Source: Acheta domesticus (lineage: Eukaryota > Arthropoda > Insecta > Orthoptera > Gryllidae). From it: a stretch of DNA of 64,000 nucleotides. The stretch spans positions 55,836,156 to 55,900,155 of the forward strand of contig JAHLJT010003656.1 in NCBI GenBank assembly GCA_031308135.1, in the 5' to 3' direction. Below the pieces are notes generated by a model. The model ran no database searches and was not told the DNA's origin. It was given only the letters and a program-made list of their open reading frames with translations. The position numbers were made by a program, and so were the translations under genes. This document shows positions 32,339-45,119 of the stretch, piece by piece (the first letter of the stretch is position 1; each line of letters opens with the position of its first letter).

Positions 32339-32572
32339 CAGTGTTGTCAAGGTCGATGTCACGAACAGGAGTGGGTAGCATGAGTGCCACGACGAAATCG
32401 CTCCTCCACGCAGTTCATTACCCCGCCACCAGAGACAACGCCATTCCTATTCTAAAACGGCGGGGTTACTAATAGTTTCCTTTCCCGACGCTAGTTGCGC
32501 AGAGAAGCTCGTGGCATGCTACGCTGCCATGACGCGTGCCACTGCCACCAGTAGAAGACTTTGACACCACTG
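32339..32572. mobile_element. hAT-like MITE (CAGTGTTGTCAA ends)
   Basis: The left end cagtgttgtcaaggtc and the right end (reverse complement cagtggtgtcaaagtc) form terminal inverted repeats of about 16 bp with 2 mismatches. The flanking 8-mers gactaaat (32,331-32,338) and ctctaaat (32,573-32,580) agree at 6 of 8 positions, consistent with an eroded 8-bp target-site duplication. CAG-starting ends and 8-bp duplications are typical of the hAT superfamily. The 234-bp element has no coding capacity. Confidence 0.65.
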
Positions 32573-32860
32573 CTCTAAATCATTTGGAGGTGCTCGATTG
32601 ACTATCCCCCTTCGAAACTAAACTGAGCTATTCTCTAGTCAGAGTCTGTCGATATTGTGCTCTGTACTTTGTGTTCATCAACAAACATCTGAAAGAGTTG
32701 AATGATTGAACGGTGTAAAATCAATTACTCAATAAAGTTGTTTGTTTATAGAAAAAAGGGACGACCTTCAAGTTGATTTCCGACCTTTCGGGTTCAGAGG
32801 GTTGAGAAACGGATTAAGCGAAGTTCCGAGAGAATAGTAGCATAGCAGAATAGTAGCGGG
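32573..32860. other. Short AT-rich spacer
   Basis: Nothing recognised between the hAT-like MITE and the GC-rich island. Confidence 0.4.
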
Positions 32861-32869
32861 AAGGGTCCC

Positions 32870-34570
32870 CGAATGTCGCGGTGCAGGAAGCCCGGGGACA
32901 CGCGCCGGCCAAGCGAGCGGGTAAATATAGCGCTTTTCAGGATGTGAGCGAACGCACGCTCCGCGCCGCGGCCCGGAGTGGGGCGGAAAGGAAAGGGCAA
33001 CGAGAGCGGGGAGAGCGAGGCGGTGCAGGGGACGGGAGGTCACGATGGAGATGCAGTGTAAGAGAGAGGGTCGGCTAGGGGGAAGGACGCGGGGTGGGGT
33101 CGTGGATGAAAGGAGTGCACGAGGAAGAGCGAAACAAGAAATGTGTAAGGGAGGAGCGGTAGTTTGGGCACTGCAAGAGAGGCACGACTTAGGGGAATGG
33201 TAAGGGAGGGAAGATTTGAGAAGGTGGAACAATATAGGTTGAACAGGGGTGGTAATCGAGGGTAGTTGCTGGCTAGGGGAAGTTCAGGAGGAGCGAGGCG
33301 GAGAGCGACAGACGGGGTGGTGGGATGAAAGGAGAGGGATGTAGGGAGGGAACGGACAATGTGAGGGGGTGAGTCCAGGCGGGTAGATGGGGGCGGGGTG
33401 GTATGATAAGGGGCATGGAGAGTCGGAGCGTGGTTGGACGGTGCGGGCGGGGAGAGAGGTGAGAGGGAGCGAGAAGGGGGCAATGGCGCGAGGGTGGACT
33501 GGGCGAGGCTAGACCAGTCTGGGCGGGGTCTGGGCGAGGCTGAGCGGAGCAGGTTGGAGAGCAATGGGGTGGGGCGCGCAGGTCCGGGCAGGGCGTGTGA
33601 ATGGGTGGGGCGGGGAGAGGCGGGGGTGAGTGAGACGGGGCGTGGCGGGGCGGGGTGGGGTGGAGCAGGGCGGGGTGGTGCGTGGAGGGATGGAGCGGGA
33701 TAAGGCGGGGCGGAGCCAGGCAAGAGGGTGGTTGGGTGGGTGAGGCGTGGCAGGTCAGGGCTGGGCGTGGCAGTGCTGGTCGTGACGGTGCTGGGACTGG
33801 AGGGGCTGAGCTGGGCGTGGCGGGGATGGACTGGGCGTGGCGGGGCAGGGCTGGGCGTGGCGGAACTGGGCTGGGCTGAGCGTGGCGGAACTGGGCTTGG
33901 CTGGGTGTGGCGGAACTGGGCTGGGCTGGGGCGTGGCGGAACTGGGCTAGGCTGGGCGTGGCAGAACTGGGCTGGACTGGCTGTGGAGGAAAAGGGCTGG
34001 AATGGGCTGGGCGTGGCGGAGCTGGGATGGGCTTGGCTGGGCGAGGCGGGGCGGGGCTGGGCGTGGCGGGGCTGGGCGTGGCGGGGCTGGGCGTGGCGGG
34101 GCTGGGCGTGGCGGGGCTGGGCGTGGCGGGGCTGGGCGTGGCGGGGCTGGGCGTGGCGGGACTGGGCGTGGCGGGGCTGGGCGTGGCGGGGATGGGCGAG
34201 GTGGAGCTTGGCGGGGCAGGGATGGGCTGGGTGGGGCAAGGCTGGGCTGGATTGGAAAGGCGGGGCCGGGCCGGGCGGGGAGGGTGAGTGGATGAATGGG
34301 TGGGTAGGGGGTGTATAGAGGTTGGGCGGGACGGTGGGGCATGTCAGGGGAAGGCGAATCGGAGCGGGGCGGGGCGGGGAGGGGCGGGGCGGCCCCACCT
34401 GCGCAATAGCTACGCGACGCGGCGCCCGCGCGGGTTTTATTACATCAAAGCCCCTAGCGGACGCTTTGAGTCCTCGTCTTGGCCCGCGTCTCCGTAGAAG
34501 GCGCCCCTCGCGGCGCAGATGGGAACCCAACTCCGCGACTTGGAATTCAATAGCTCCCGGCCGTGATTAA
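32870..34570. repeat. G-rich island with 16-bp minisatellite core
   Basis: About 1.7 kb is strongly G-rich on the plus strand, built largely from imperfect 'gggctgggcgtggcgg' repeats. The core at about 34,048-34,196 has about nine near-perfect 16-bp units. The outer parts (33,430-34,048 and 34,196-34,320) are diverged. The frames of 496 (minus), 196, 131 and 126 codons encode simple periodic peptides (Pro/Arg/His or Gly/Trp/Ala/Arg) and are rejected as genes. The strand asymmetry could favour R-loops or quadruplexes. Confidence 0.8.
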
Positions 34571-35274
34571 GGTCGATTATGCGAATTGGGCGGAAATACA
34601 TCGCCCTCGTGTTCCAAGGGCCGTGCTTGCGGGCGTAGGAGTTTGCGGGAGGCCCTCAAGACGCCCCGCCCCCTTTGAGCCTGGCGCTCGGCAGCTGTCG
34701 CTTCGGAGAACGGCCTTTGTCGACAGGGCCCGCCCATGACGAATGGAGCGGTGCTTTGCAAGATGGCTCCTTAAGGCAGAGAAAAGTGGTTCCTCGTCTG
34801 GGATACAAATGGGAAACGCGATAACGGTGTGGGGAGGCCGCCACCGCTCTGTATGCAGAGCCGTTTGATCTAAGGCGTTCAATTGTGACCATTCCTGTTG
34901 CCTGACAGGAAACGAAGCAGCACCTTTCCCATTTCGTTCTTTGAACGCTTGCGGTATGTTTCAGGAAAACGGGTAGTAGTTTTGACAGAATGAATGATAT
35001 GTTGTGGAGAACCATGTAAAAGGTTAGGAGGGATATCAGGATAGAATATGAGCGACGTGCAGTTGAAATCTCGAAAATAACACCCTGCTCTTGATTATTG
35101 CTCTTTAAGCCCGAAAACATCACTCTTTTTCACCTACTTACGATTTCCGTTTATATACCTTCCGTTTATATTAAAAATTATTGAATTGTTGCATAATATA
35201 TTTTTCTCATGTGCATCATCTCCCAAAATTTCTTGAAATATTTTTTTTATATACTTATACGTTACCTTAGCAGT
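34571..35274. other. Unannotated stretch
   Basis: Moderate GC content falls to AT-rich after 34,950. Frames of 101 and 155 codons on the minus strand have no domain. No gene is supported. Confidence 0.4.
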
Positions 35275-35588
35275 ACCTTAACAAATGGGCCATGGACCAC
35301 CTGCGATTTCCTCTTCCTCTTCCTTGTCCCATCCTCGCCCTTACTTACACACACTTATATTTATAAGCATTACACTTCACATACATCGGGATCTTACAGT
35401 TTGTTCCGGCTGGGGCGGTGCCACGCTAATGTAAGATACTTGGTAGGTGAAAAGCCCGCCAGTGGGCGGAAGTTGGCGAAGGATTTTGACATTCAGCGGA
35501 GGGGGGATGACCGCCACCTCCGACAGTGACATGCACTACACTTATGGAACTTATGACCTTAGCAGTTGACGCGCCGGAATCACTAAAA
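35275..35588 (+). mobile_element. tRNA-derived SINE, 5'-truncated (copy G)
   Basis: The 3' half of the family in plus orientation. It starts at 'cttaacaaatgggccatgga' and passes through 'ggctggggcggtgccacgct'. It ends at 'gttgacgcgccggaatcac' without a clear (AATC)n tail. Truncation at the head side is as expected from incomplete reverse transcription. Confidence 0.85.
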
Positions 35589-36889
35589 AAGCAAGGAAGA
35601 TAAAACACGAATTCTATTTGAAGGTAATTTTCAGAGCAAGATATTACGGTCAATGAGGTCAAAAGCTTTCGAAAGCTCGAAAACAATGCCATCATGTGCC
35701 CACTGATGAAGCAACATCTTCAAGAACAACAAAATGGCAGTTTCCCTAGGTTTTGAGAACCAAATTAACCAAATAAAATAGTCCAAATTGGAATTTTTGA
35801 AGTCAGTTCTTTTCTATTCAATATAAATAACGAATTATTTTTATGGATATGTTTTCCATAAATGCATGGAAGGTTCACCAGAAATGTATTTGTTAAAAAA
35901 GGCAGACAGAAAAGTTGAAGTTCATAAAAAATCCGACTTCATTAGGGTACAATCAACGTCAAAATATCCTGATGAGGTCAAACATAAATGCGATTTTTTT
36001 TATTTTGAAAGATGAAATATGTATTAATAAAGCTGAAGGGTTTGCATTTGTAGTAATCTTTCTATTCATTATCCGCACAGTCACACTGTCGAACAGGCTG
36101 ATACATTTCTTAGAGTGACGTTAACGATCAGGAAGACATTGAGCCTTGAATCACCAAAAGAGTAAAAACTTGAAAGGGGAAAATCTTTGACAATTTTTGA
36201 ATACCTACGATGATTAAGCTTTTTGTTGTTCAGAACTTATTGTATATCAGTTTTAAAATACAATTGCTTATGTATATTTATAAGTTATCAATAATCTATG
36301 TTGCTAATTTCCAGTGCGCGCAGATATTGAAGAAAAAGTTTGCAGCCTTCGACCATGTGATACGTGTCCATGAATTCGTTAAATGGTCAGGAGCTCCGGA
36401 AAAATCCAGAAGAAATGAAAGAGTTTCGATATTGTCTAAAAAAAACACCATTTGAGTGTGTTATTTCGCCTATTTCTCATGTTGAGCGTACCGACTGAAA
36501 TATTCTACTCATCAGTATGTCACTGGTTACGGGACAGCTGATGCCTACGACAGCAAGTCTCCCAAGAAGAGACCGCCCGCCATTAAATATATGCCATTCA
36601 TGTCTTGCGTAACGGAAAAGCTTTTTTAAATTCTTGGTGTGCAGAAATGTTCCGTGTATCCCTACATACTTCATATTATTTCGGAATTCATAAAGACTGT
36701 TTTTGTTAAAATATTTAATTTATTGCAAACGTTACACTAAAGAATTTTATTTATTGTTATTGAGCAATGTACGTGCTACTGTTTGAAGAAAAGATTTTGC
36801 ACTGTTTTGCTCAGCAGCATTTTTGGTGCTAAAGGCCATTAGTATTTTGCAGTTGCTCTAATCAATTAATTTCATGTGCAATAATACAA
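35589..36889. other. AT-rich stretch, nothing recognised
   Basis: No domain, RNA gene or repeat structure recognised. Confidence 0.5.
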
Positions 36890-37264
36890 ATGAGTAACAG
36901 TGTTTCCGATTTCGGGAATTATTCTCCGGAGAGCGCACACAATGTTAGTACCCGGAGGCAACTATCTCTAAATCTCGCTCTGAATGCCCGTACCTCCGGT
37001 GACATATCTCGCTCCGCCGCGCCTCCTCGGCCTTCGACTGGGCGACCAGGCACATTCGTCTTTCCGGAGGATGCTTTTCTTGCGGGATTAACATCTCATA
37101 ACGGCGGGTTAGTTATTGCCCATCACCTCGAAATGATTCCCAAAGAAGTTTCAAGCAGAGCGGCATCCGCTCCAAATCCGGGACCCGGATCCGGGACCGC
37201 ATCCAGCAGCCCTCGCGGCCAAACCTCAGCGCTCCGACAAACAAATACAAATACGAAACCATAA
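36890..37264 (+). CDS. Unrecognised 124-codon open frame
   Basis: The frame starts at ATG 36,890 and ends at a stop at 37,262-37,264, in a patch of balanced base composition inside AT-rich DNA. It is not a tandem repeat and its composition (Ser/Thr/Arg/Pro/Asn) is unbiased enough to be coding. I recognise no domain, signal peptide or membrane segment. It could be a single exon, a decayed retroelement fragment, or chance. Confidence 0.15.
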   Translation: MSNSVSDFGNYSPESAHNVSTRRQLSLNLALNARTSGDISRSAAPPRPSTGRPGTFVFPEDAFLAGLTSHNGGLVIAHHLEMIPKEVSSRAASAPNPGPGSGTASSSPRGQTSALRQTNTNTKP

Positions 37265-39889
37265 ACGCCAAGGGCCTGGTATTCGTATGGGCTTCCTACG
37301 GAGCTATCAGTTAACTCGGAATATGTATGTCCTGCAAGATGTACCACCCGCTACTAGCGAAAGACCACAGTCTCTGGTATTAGATTCAATTAAATTTGTA
37401 TTTACTTATGTACTGTTAATTCGGTTATAGGCGCATCAACAGCATGTTACCATTTCAACCTCAGATACAATGCTACATTGATACTAACGATACATTATGT
37501 AACAATATAAACATATAATATTATTGAAACAGTAAGAGTACAAGAGAGGAAGATGAAAGGAGGAGATATTTATCTAGTTACGAGGGTATGATAGGCATTA
37601 ATCTTGATTCTTGTCTAGGACATACTTTGTGTAAATTAGACCTAATATAAACGGTAGAACAGATAATTAGAAGTATTCATGTTTTCTGCTTGGCAATGCT
37701 CATAAAGATATATTTGTATTTACAATTATATTTGTCGTAATTCTTTCAATTATTTTATGTCACTTTTACCATTAACATTTGCAGGAAGCATTAAAAAATT
37801 ACTAACCGTTTTATCAGTACTAGTTTTTTTACAGACGAATCTGTGCTAGTCTAAAACACAACTCCATTACATGAAGAAAAACAACAGGCTTGGAAAAACT
37901 ATTCATGAATAAGTTCATTTTTCAAAATGAACTTTTTGGGGCTTACCGTTTATTCCCAACCACCTTGACCATAAAACGGAGCATTATTTAACGATTAGCA
38001 TGAAATTTATATTGCTCGACATTCATCCGAAAATCACAAGAAGTTAGTCGATGGTTTGAACCTAATTGATCAATCGCTCGTAAACCATCCGATTTTGGAA
38101 CTTTCAAAGACGTTACAGTGAAAACAGTTCATTGACATCCCGAGTTGTACATTCCGTTCCCAGCTGAACAACACCGTGGTCTTTTAATCGAGGCTCACGT
38201 GCATGGAATCACCTCGCGCATAAATTTCCGGCGGTATGTCGCGCAGCAATCGAGGCGCGAGGACCTTGGCAACTTGTCACCGGGCGCGCCTCAATCACAC
38301 GGATCGGGACAGAAATACTTCGGTGCCGCGCATCGCACACTGGTCCCAACAACAACGCAGGAATAGTAAGGTAGAAAGTCGCGTACCCGTGCAAGAACTC
38401 TCCCATGCTATACCCCACCCTCTTCCTTATTTTCCATTTCCATATTAAGCCTGTAATATATATTTTTTTTTCACGACCCTCTTATCATCCCTCTTATCCA
38501 TCACTTCTTCTATATGTCACCTTGCGGTTGATCACAATATAATACACACACCCATGTCAATACAAACTATTCATATTTAACTTTATTATCGAGCAAAGAG
38601 GTACACCTGTGTAACTCAATCGCATAGAATATCAAGTAATTAGTAATGGCACATACAGTTGCAGATTCTACAGGCTCTGAACAGGTGTGGTAGAATCGAC
38701 AAGTGGCGAACCAGCAAACATGTAATAGAATGGTCAGGTCGTTTTTCTAAACCTTTGGCTTGAATATTTTAGTGTTTAAGCCCGTAGAACGCTTCGTTTA
38801 GAAGTTATTTAACGATATAGATTAAAAAATCCTGACATGCGTTGCGGGTTGCATTTTACATTAATATTTAGATACGTTTTTAAAACAAATCCTTCATATT
38901 TTCAAAGTCAAAGTGCAATTCGTCACCTCTCCGTAAAATTTTCTTTCTTTAGAGACCTCGATTATAAAGATTGGTTGCGTGTGAGAGAAGCAAAGAGAAG
39001 GTATACTACTGAAATAATATAAGAGACTATGCTCTCAGAGGAGCACACAGCCAAAGAGGAATTCGTCGAAACATGCACGTAAAAAATGATTCGAAGTTGC
39101 TGGAAACACGCTCATGTAATACAAGTACCCGCGGCGCAGATGGACCTAAAATGATCTCAAAATCGTTCTAAATGATCTAAAAAGCACCACAATCTTCTCA
39201 AATGGAAACAACATGGTTTGAAATCATTCCAATAGTTAAAAACGACCCCAATTGGTCCTGAATGATTCAAATGTGTCTGGAAAATATCTAAAAACACTTA
39301 TACGGCATAAAATCACGCATAGGGCGTAATTATCGAAAGAAGCAACACATTTACTTGATTCGAAATATGTCAGTAACAAAAGGAGCGGAAATCATGTGAA
39401 CTTACAAAATATATTAGAGATAGTCTGAAATATGTGAATTTCGCTTCGAAAAATGGTGCGGATGTTCATTATATCGAGAAAATTGCATTTTTAATAAATA
39501 ATTTGCAATGATTTATAAAGAGCAATGATTTATAAAGACTATATATTTTAGAAAAATCCCAATTTTTTTTCAAACAAAGCAAATGTAGACGACTTACGTA
39601 AATTAAATATTTCATAATGTACTTAATTTTGTATGTAAAATGAAAAATTACTACTTTACATACCAAAAAAATTACATTATGTATGTAAATCTAGTTATTA
39701 CGGTAATTCATAAAATTTATATTGAAAGTAAGCACGAACATTGAAAAGAATTGATGAAAAGCTTTATACCTAATTATTTTGAATTTGTTTATATTTCATT
39801 CATAGATGTGTTTCAAATAAAAAAACATGTTGTTTGGAAAGTTTGCCTTGGAAGTCACCGAAAATATCCTCAGTGCATATTTTTGGTGT
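37265..39889. other. Mostly AT-rich stretch, no gene recognised
   Basis: A GC-richer patch at 38,110-38,350 has short overlapping frames without domains. At 39,130-39,260 the words 'aatgatct' and 'aaatgatt' recur loosely. Nothing else is recognised. Confidence 0.45.
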
Positions 39890-40150
39890 CATTTCGATCC
39901 ACTGTGCGTCCGACGCCACGGCAACCGGCGGCCGCTGCCGTGGCATCAGCGGTGGCGGCGGCGGCGGCGGCGGCAGCGGGCACCGTCCCAGCGCGACTTC
40001 AAAGCGAGACGATGCAGTCGCTCATTAAAAACTCCTAAACTTCTTCCGAAGATGCCTTTGAAGTTGACATCAAAACCGGCCCGGAGCGCGCGGTCGGGAG
40101 GTGGCAGCCGGGCGCCGACGTCGCCGGCGCGGTGCGGTGCGGCGTCACAG
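39890..40150. promoter_or_regulatory. CpG island with (GCG)n
   Basis: A short CpG island with a (ggc)n tract at about 39,951-39,975. A frame here encodes an Ala run ending at 40,038, and no wider domain is visible. It could be a CpG-island promoter; no TATA box or initiator was chosen. Confidence 0.3.
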
Positions 40151-43100
40151 GTATGAGTAATTGCTCGCAATGGAGTCACAAAGGCCGGTATGTGTGTTGT
40201 TCGTTAATGGAGCAATGTGGAGAATGTGGGGTGGGGTGCTGAAATATTGAGCAGCTTTATCCTCGAGTGCTTGGCTGTTGTCTGAATTATTGCGCCGTGA
40301 TGTTGTGGTAAGAAGAGGTAGCCAAGCTGTGCCAAGATACGCCATTTAGATTCTTACAATTTACTTTCGAATTGGTTGGCTCTATACTGGTATGCGCATG
40401 AGAGAAGACTCATGCAAGGCGATTCAACTACGTCCTCCCTCGAAATTCACGTGCGAACAATGTGCTCACCGAAACTTTTGTTGTAGAAACTCTGTTCCGG
40501 CCTTCGAATTTCAATAATTGAAATAATTTTCATTAGGCAGTTTGCGGTTCTCTTCACAGGGTGCTTTAAAATGGGAATTGTACAGGTCATTTTAAAATAT
40601 CCCTTGTTTCATTTTCCTCATCAAGGAGCTTAATTTATCTTAATCTTATTGTAGCATTTTCTATTTTGGGTAGCCAAAGGAATTAAATTTCGAGAAAAAT
40701 CATTAAAAATTTAAGTCTGCCATTCTTTTTAAAGAATCCTTATAAGAAATCACTCCTTTAAGAAGAACTGAACTTAGTTTAATTTGCGTTTTTATGTATT
40801 ACTATCGTAATGTAATCACTGTTCAGGCAACACACAATAACGCGTCTTCTGACGTTGCTTTCCTTAAAATAATTACATGCAATTGCATTCAATAATATTC
40901 TTACGTAAGAGACATTAATAGATGTAATTAAAGGTCTTTAAGTAAGACACCTTGAAAATAAAAATTAAAAAAAACTCTAGGCTTTAGAAGATGTGATCAA
41001 GCAAGATCAGATACATTAATCCATTGAAATATCTGTATTAAAATTGAGTACAGAAAAAAAATTTATGACTCCACCATTTGCCAGTGGTCTGATAAAGGTA
41101 ATTTTGTTATATGTCTGCTTCATCAACGTAAGCGCCATAAACTTTTTTGGTGATATTATTTATTCCTCGTAAAGCAATTTGAACATGCAAATCTCAGTAA
41201 TATTTTTCTTCAACTGGTTTAGAGGATTTGCCTGTTTTTCGCTTAACTCAAGAAAGTTTTTTTTAATGTATCAAATATTCTCTAGAGTGAAACTAATCTG
41301 AACATTTATTGATTAACTATTTAATTCGTAAAATGAAGCATTGATAATTACCGGCTTGATTTTTCAATCATATCCAACCTTCCAATATCTCATTAAAGCG
41401 ATGCTTTCCATTACAGTAAAAAGCAAGTCAATATAACACTTAACACTTCTCCTACGAGTAAAACTTCTCTTAAAGTGAATCGTCTGGTCCTCTTAAAGTG
41501 AATATATACAGCTGACATAAGACGAAGAGAAATTTAATTTCTTTACTAGTGATGGTACTTATTTGTTTGAAATCGACAACGGACTACAATGGACTACAGT
41601 TTATTTTAAGGCCAATTTATATTATTGATTATAAACAGTGTCTGAGAAACCTTTAAACGCTTCTGAAAATTTTCGTGAGCAAATTATCTACTCAATGGTA
41701 AGATCCTCGCAACTAACGAATTTACCCACTGACAAAGTATTTTAACTACAACATTACTCATAAGCAAAATACACAAAACACGTTGGATACCTCACACAAC
41801 AGCTTCGTATTCTTCAAATGGCATGACCTCTGGCCTGGACTTTTATCTAACGGAGCCCTAAGCAAGATGTAACTCTGGGACCATTTATAAATATTGAATG
41901 AAAATTGATATAAACATAAACTATAATCTTAGCGTTTTAGAATATGTTTACATATTAACATATGTTTACATATTAGAAATTAATTCAAAACTTAAACTTA
42001 ACGAAACCAAAAAGATATTGTAGCCACTACTGACCGGAATTCTATGCAGAGGGAATGACCGGACTTCTATGCTCTGCATTCTATGCAGTCTGCTTAAGCA
42101 TTAATCCACCCTCGCATGGATTGCATCTATACACATCCAAACATGAAGTTACAATAATTAAAAAAAAGTCAAGGTGAGAAAGTTTGTCTTAAAAGTGGTA
42201 GTTTGTCTTAAAAGTCGTATAAAATAAGTCCAATGAGCGGAAAACTATACATTTTCAGCCATTTTTTGCCATTTGAAATGCATCTTCCACATTTGACAAA
42301 GTCCCCTAAACTTCTATATTTTCCTGCAATTGATTAAATTGAATTACGACAATTCTCAGTGCTCAGAGTGAATTCATCGATCGCATATCATCCAATGAGC
42401 AACTCGGGAATTACGAGTAACAAATACAAGGAAAAAAATATGAAAGGAATAAAAACACGAACCGGTACTTTTGTAGACTTTTGGTCTCAAACACATTCAA
42501 GAAGTAGAATACGGATTGCCATTTCAGAGTCAATTATCTGATCATCTCCATTTACATTTTCAAAGTGGTAACTATTGGCACAAAATCGAAGTTAGGAAAT
42601 ACATTTTGTTAAAAAATAAAACAAATTAAAAATGCCCATTTTTAAGTAACTTACCTGTTCAGAAATATGTATGCTAATAGCCTATTGAGAGTTTTACGTA
42701 ACGACTTTAGTATTGAAACAAAATAATTTTGAGAAAACTACGAAAATGTTCTTAACTGCAGCCTCTACCGGTGACTTTATTCTACATACAATTGGATTAG
42801 TTTAGCCGGCGAGTTCACTGCGCTTCGTCCGGCGTTTGAGAAGGGAGCCACGATACCACACCTACATCTTACCTCGGAAGGGAAAGAAATTAATGGGAAG
42901 ATAATAGTTTCAAAGCTGATACGTGGTGGAAATAACTTTCTATAATGTTTTTCCACACCCAGAACATACAAAATCAATACACAAGTAGGTGGTAACGGTA
43001 TATCTCATTTATTCATCCTCATGAACTTCAGTGCTTCCCTCACAATGATTCCGTCTTACCATATGTTTCTTATGCAGCATCATTAATTCTATACTATTAT

Positions 43101-43190
43101 GTATGAAAATTTGGAGATATTCGAGAGATTTTTCGGAATTCGCGAGTGCTCAAGATTTCGAATCAGATTTCAAAACACTACGATTCGCCC
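40151..43190. other. Long AT-rich stretch, no gene recognised
   Basis: Only short frames. Local direct repeats 'ttctatgca' (42,040-42,085) and 'tcttaaagtgaat' (41,470 and 41,493) are seen. No mobile-element ends were identified. Confidence 0.5.
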
Positions 43191-43400
43191 ACCCCCTACC
43201 TTAACGTTGGAGGTCCCCATTGTGTGCGGGGAAGGTCTTTGTTTCGCGTGTCCCTCGCTCGCTCCTAATGGCAGGGAGCCCCCAGGGCAGCGTTGCGTCC
43301 GCCTGCCTCCCCCTTGCCCTCCGACCAACAATCCCTCAGCCCACGACGGGCTCCCTGGGGGCTTCCGCGGCTCCTGACCGGTAAGCAAAGCGCCGAGCGC
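43190..43400. other. Short GC-rich island
   Basis: GC-rich, with overlapping frames on both strands (92 codons plus, 114 and 72 minus) without domains. Confidence 0.35.
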
Positions 43401-43529
43401 AGAGCGGGAGTTGCCAGCTTACGCCCTTGGGGCTGAGTGGACGGAAACCCACCCCTCACCACCGTTGATTGTTGCGCGCTCAGCTCCTTACTCTGCAGCG
43501 TTTCTTGATGATGAACAAAGCAACAATAG

Positions 43530-43765
43530 GGCATCAACTGATGACACTGCAGAGCCTCTGACCGGGAGGTCCTAGGCTCTAGTACCGACGGTGGCAGGAT
43601 TTTCGGCACTAGGTAGATAATTAGGCCGAGCTCAGCCGCTGTCTGGAGGAGAATTCTAGCAGCCGGCTGCTCTAATCAGTGGTTTTCCAAGGTTTCTAAG
43701 ATTAATACCAGGTGAATACCGGAGCAGTACCCTAACAAACTGGTCATGGACCATACGCGATAGAA
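43530..43765 (+). mobile_element. tRNA-derived SINE, head half only (copy H)
   Basis: Plus-strand copy with the tRNA-like head ('gcatcaactgatgacactgc', degenerate B box 'ggctctagtacc') and the adjacent 'ggaggagaattctagcagcc' and 'accctaacaaactgg' blocks. It ends abruptly near 43,765, before the 3' half. Loss of the 3' half is unusual for a retroposed copy and implies a later deletion or insertion. Confidence 0.8.
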
Positions 43766-44584
43766 TATATTGTAGAATATTGTAGAAAATATATAGGTAG
43801 GTATTGTGAAGCATGTCCCAAGTACATTAGTAATGAAGTTAGAAATAGAAAAAATCACATCCTGTTCTATTTCATTCTGAGTACAAAAATCCTTAAACTG
43901 CTTTGCTGTAAAATTCTATAAATATGACACAGAGCCCTCTATCTTCGATGTACTTACTGGTAGCTGATTGTTTGAAACACGTTTATGGATTTTTGGCTTT
44001 ACTGCTTATAAAACATGAAGACAACGAATGATGACCAGATTTTTTTGCGGGCCACCAGTGTATCATAAAATGCCGATAATGTTTGGTATTCTGAATCAAC
44101 TATAGTGATCAACTGATATGATACAACATGATACTTGACTTTAAATCATATCAACGAGACAATCTTCATTTTATGGATGGTATATACAAGCACTAGATAT
44201 ATCAATTGGTATTTAGACCAATAATAGAATTTATCATGTTAAAATTCATTTTACATATGTTTCTTCCTAAAGCGTAGTAGTACTAACTTGTATCTCATTA
44301 AAGTCAGTTGGGGTTGTCAGTGTTGCATTCAGCCAGTGAATCTGCTTAAGTATGTCATGAAATGTGACCCTCCCATTGGTGGGGGCTGGCACTGAATGGA
44401 AACCTCATCGCAGTTAATGGGAAAACGCCCAGCCACGAATCGCATTGTGTGAATAAAAGGTACACTGGACTCCGTATTGATGTAAGAAGAAAATTTAATT
44501 TATAACAAAAAATGAAATAATTACAATACATTACAAGGAGGGAACGTACAAGACAAAACCTGACTGCCAAGTGTGATGCACAGT
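43766..44584. other. AT-rich stretch, nothing recognised
   Basis: No features recognised before the 17-bp minisatellite. Confidence 0.45.
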
Positions 44585-45115
44585 CAAATATATTGTACCG
44601 TCAAAAATAGTGGACTGTCAAAAATAGTGGACTGTCAAAAATAGTGGACTGTCAAAAATAGTGGACTGTCAAAAATAGTGGACTGTCAAAAATAGTGGAC
44701 TGTCAAAAATAGTGGACTGTCAAAAATAGTGGACTGTCAAAAATAGTGGACTGTCAAAAATAGTGGACTGTCAAAAATAGTGGACTGTCAAAAATAGTGG
44801 ACTGTCAAAAATAGTGGACTGTCAAAAATAGTGGACTGTCAAAAATAGTGGACTGTCAAAAATAGTGTACTGTCAAATACAGTGTACTGTCAAATACAGT
44901 GTACTGTCAAATACAGTGTACTGTCAAATACAGTGTACTGTCAAATATAGTGGACTGTCAAATATAGTGGACTGTCAAATATAGTGGACTGTCAAGGGAG
45001 AGTGCTATCAAGGGAGAGTGCTGTCAAGTGGAGTGAACACTGTACACTGAACAGAGTACACTGACAAATGCAATGTACCGTCAAGTGAAGTTTACTATCA
45101 AGCGGAGTGTACTGT
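44585..45115. repeat. 17-bp minisatellite (gtcaaaaatagtggact)
   Basis: About 16 near-perfect copies of a 17-bp unit (44,600-44,865) are followed by about five 'gtcaaatacagtgtact' units and three 'gtcaaatatagtggact' units. These pass into diverged 'gtcaagggagagtgcta' and 'gtcaagtggagt' types up to about 45,115. The sharp switches between unit types show block-wise expansion. The unit is not a multiple of three and no frame is maintained. Confidence 0.95.
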
Positions 45116-45119
45116 TGCG

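Noticed and set aside
33040..34530. 496-codon open frame on the minus strand, Pro/Arg/His-rich
   Set aside because: It is the complement of a G-rich 16-bp minisatellite. The peptide is a simple periodic repeat, overlaps open frames in other registers, and lacks any domain.
44585..45115. CRISPR-like regular repeats
   Set aside because: The 17-bp units are directly contiguous with no unique spacers. It is a eukaryotic minisatellite.
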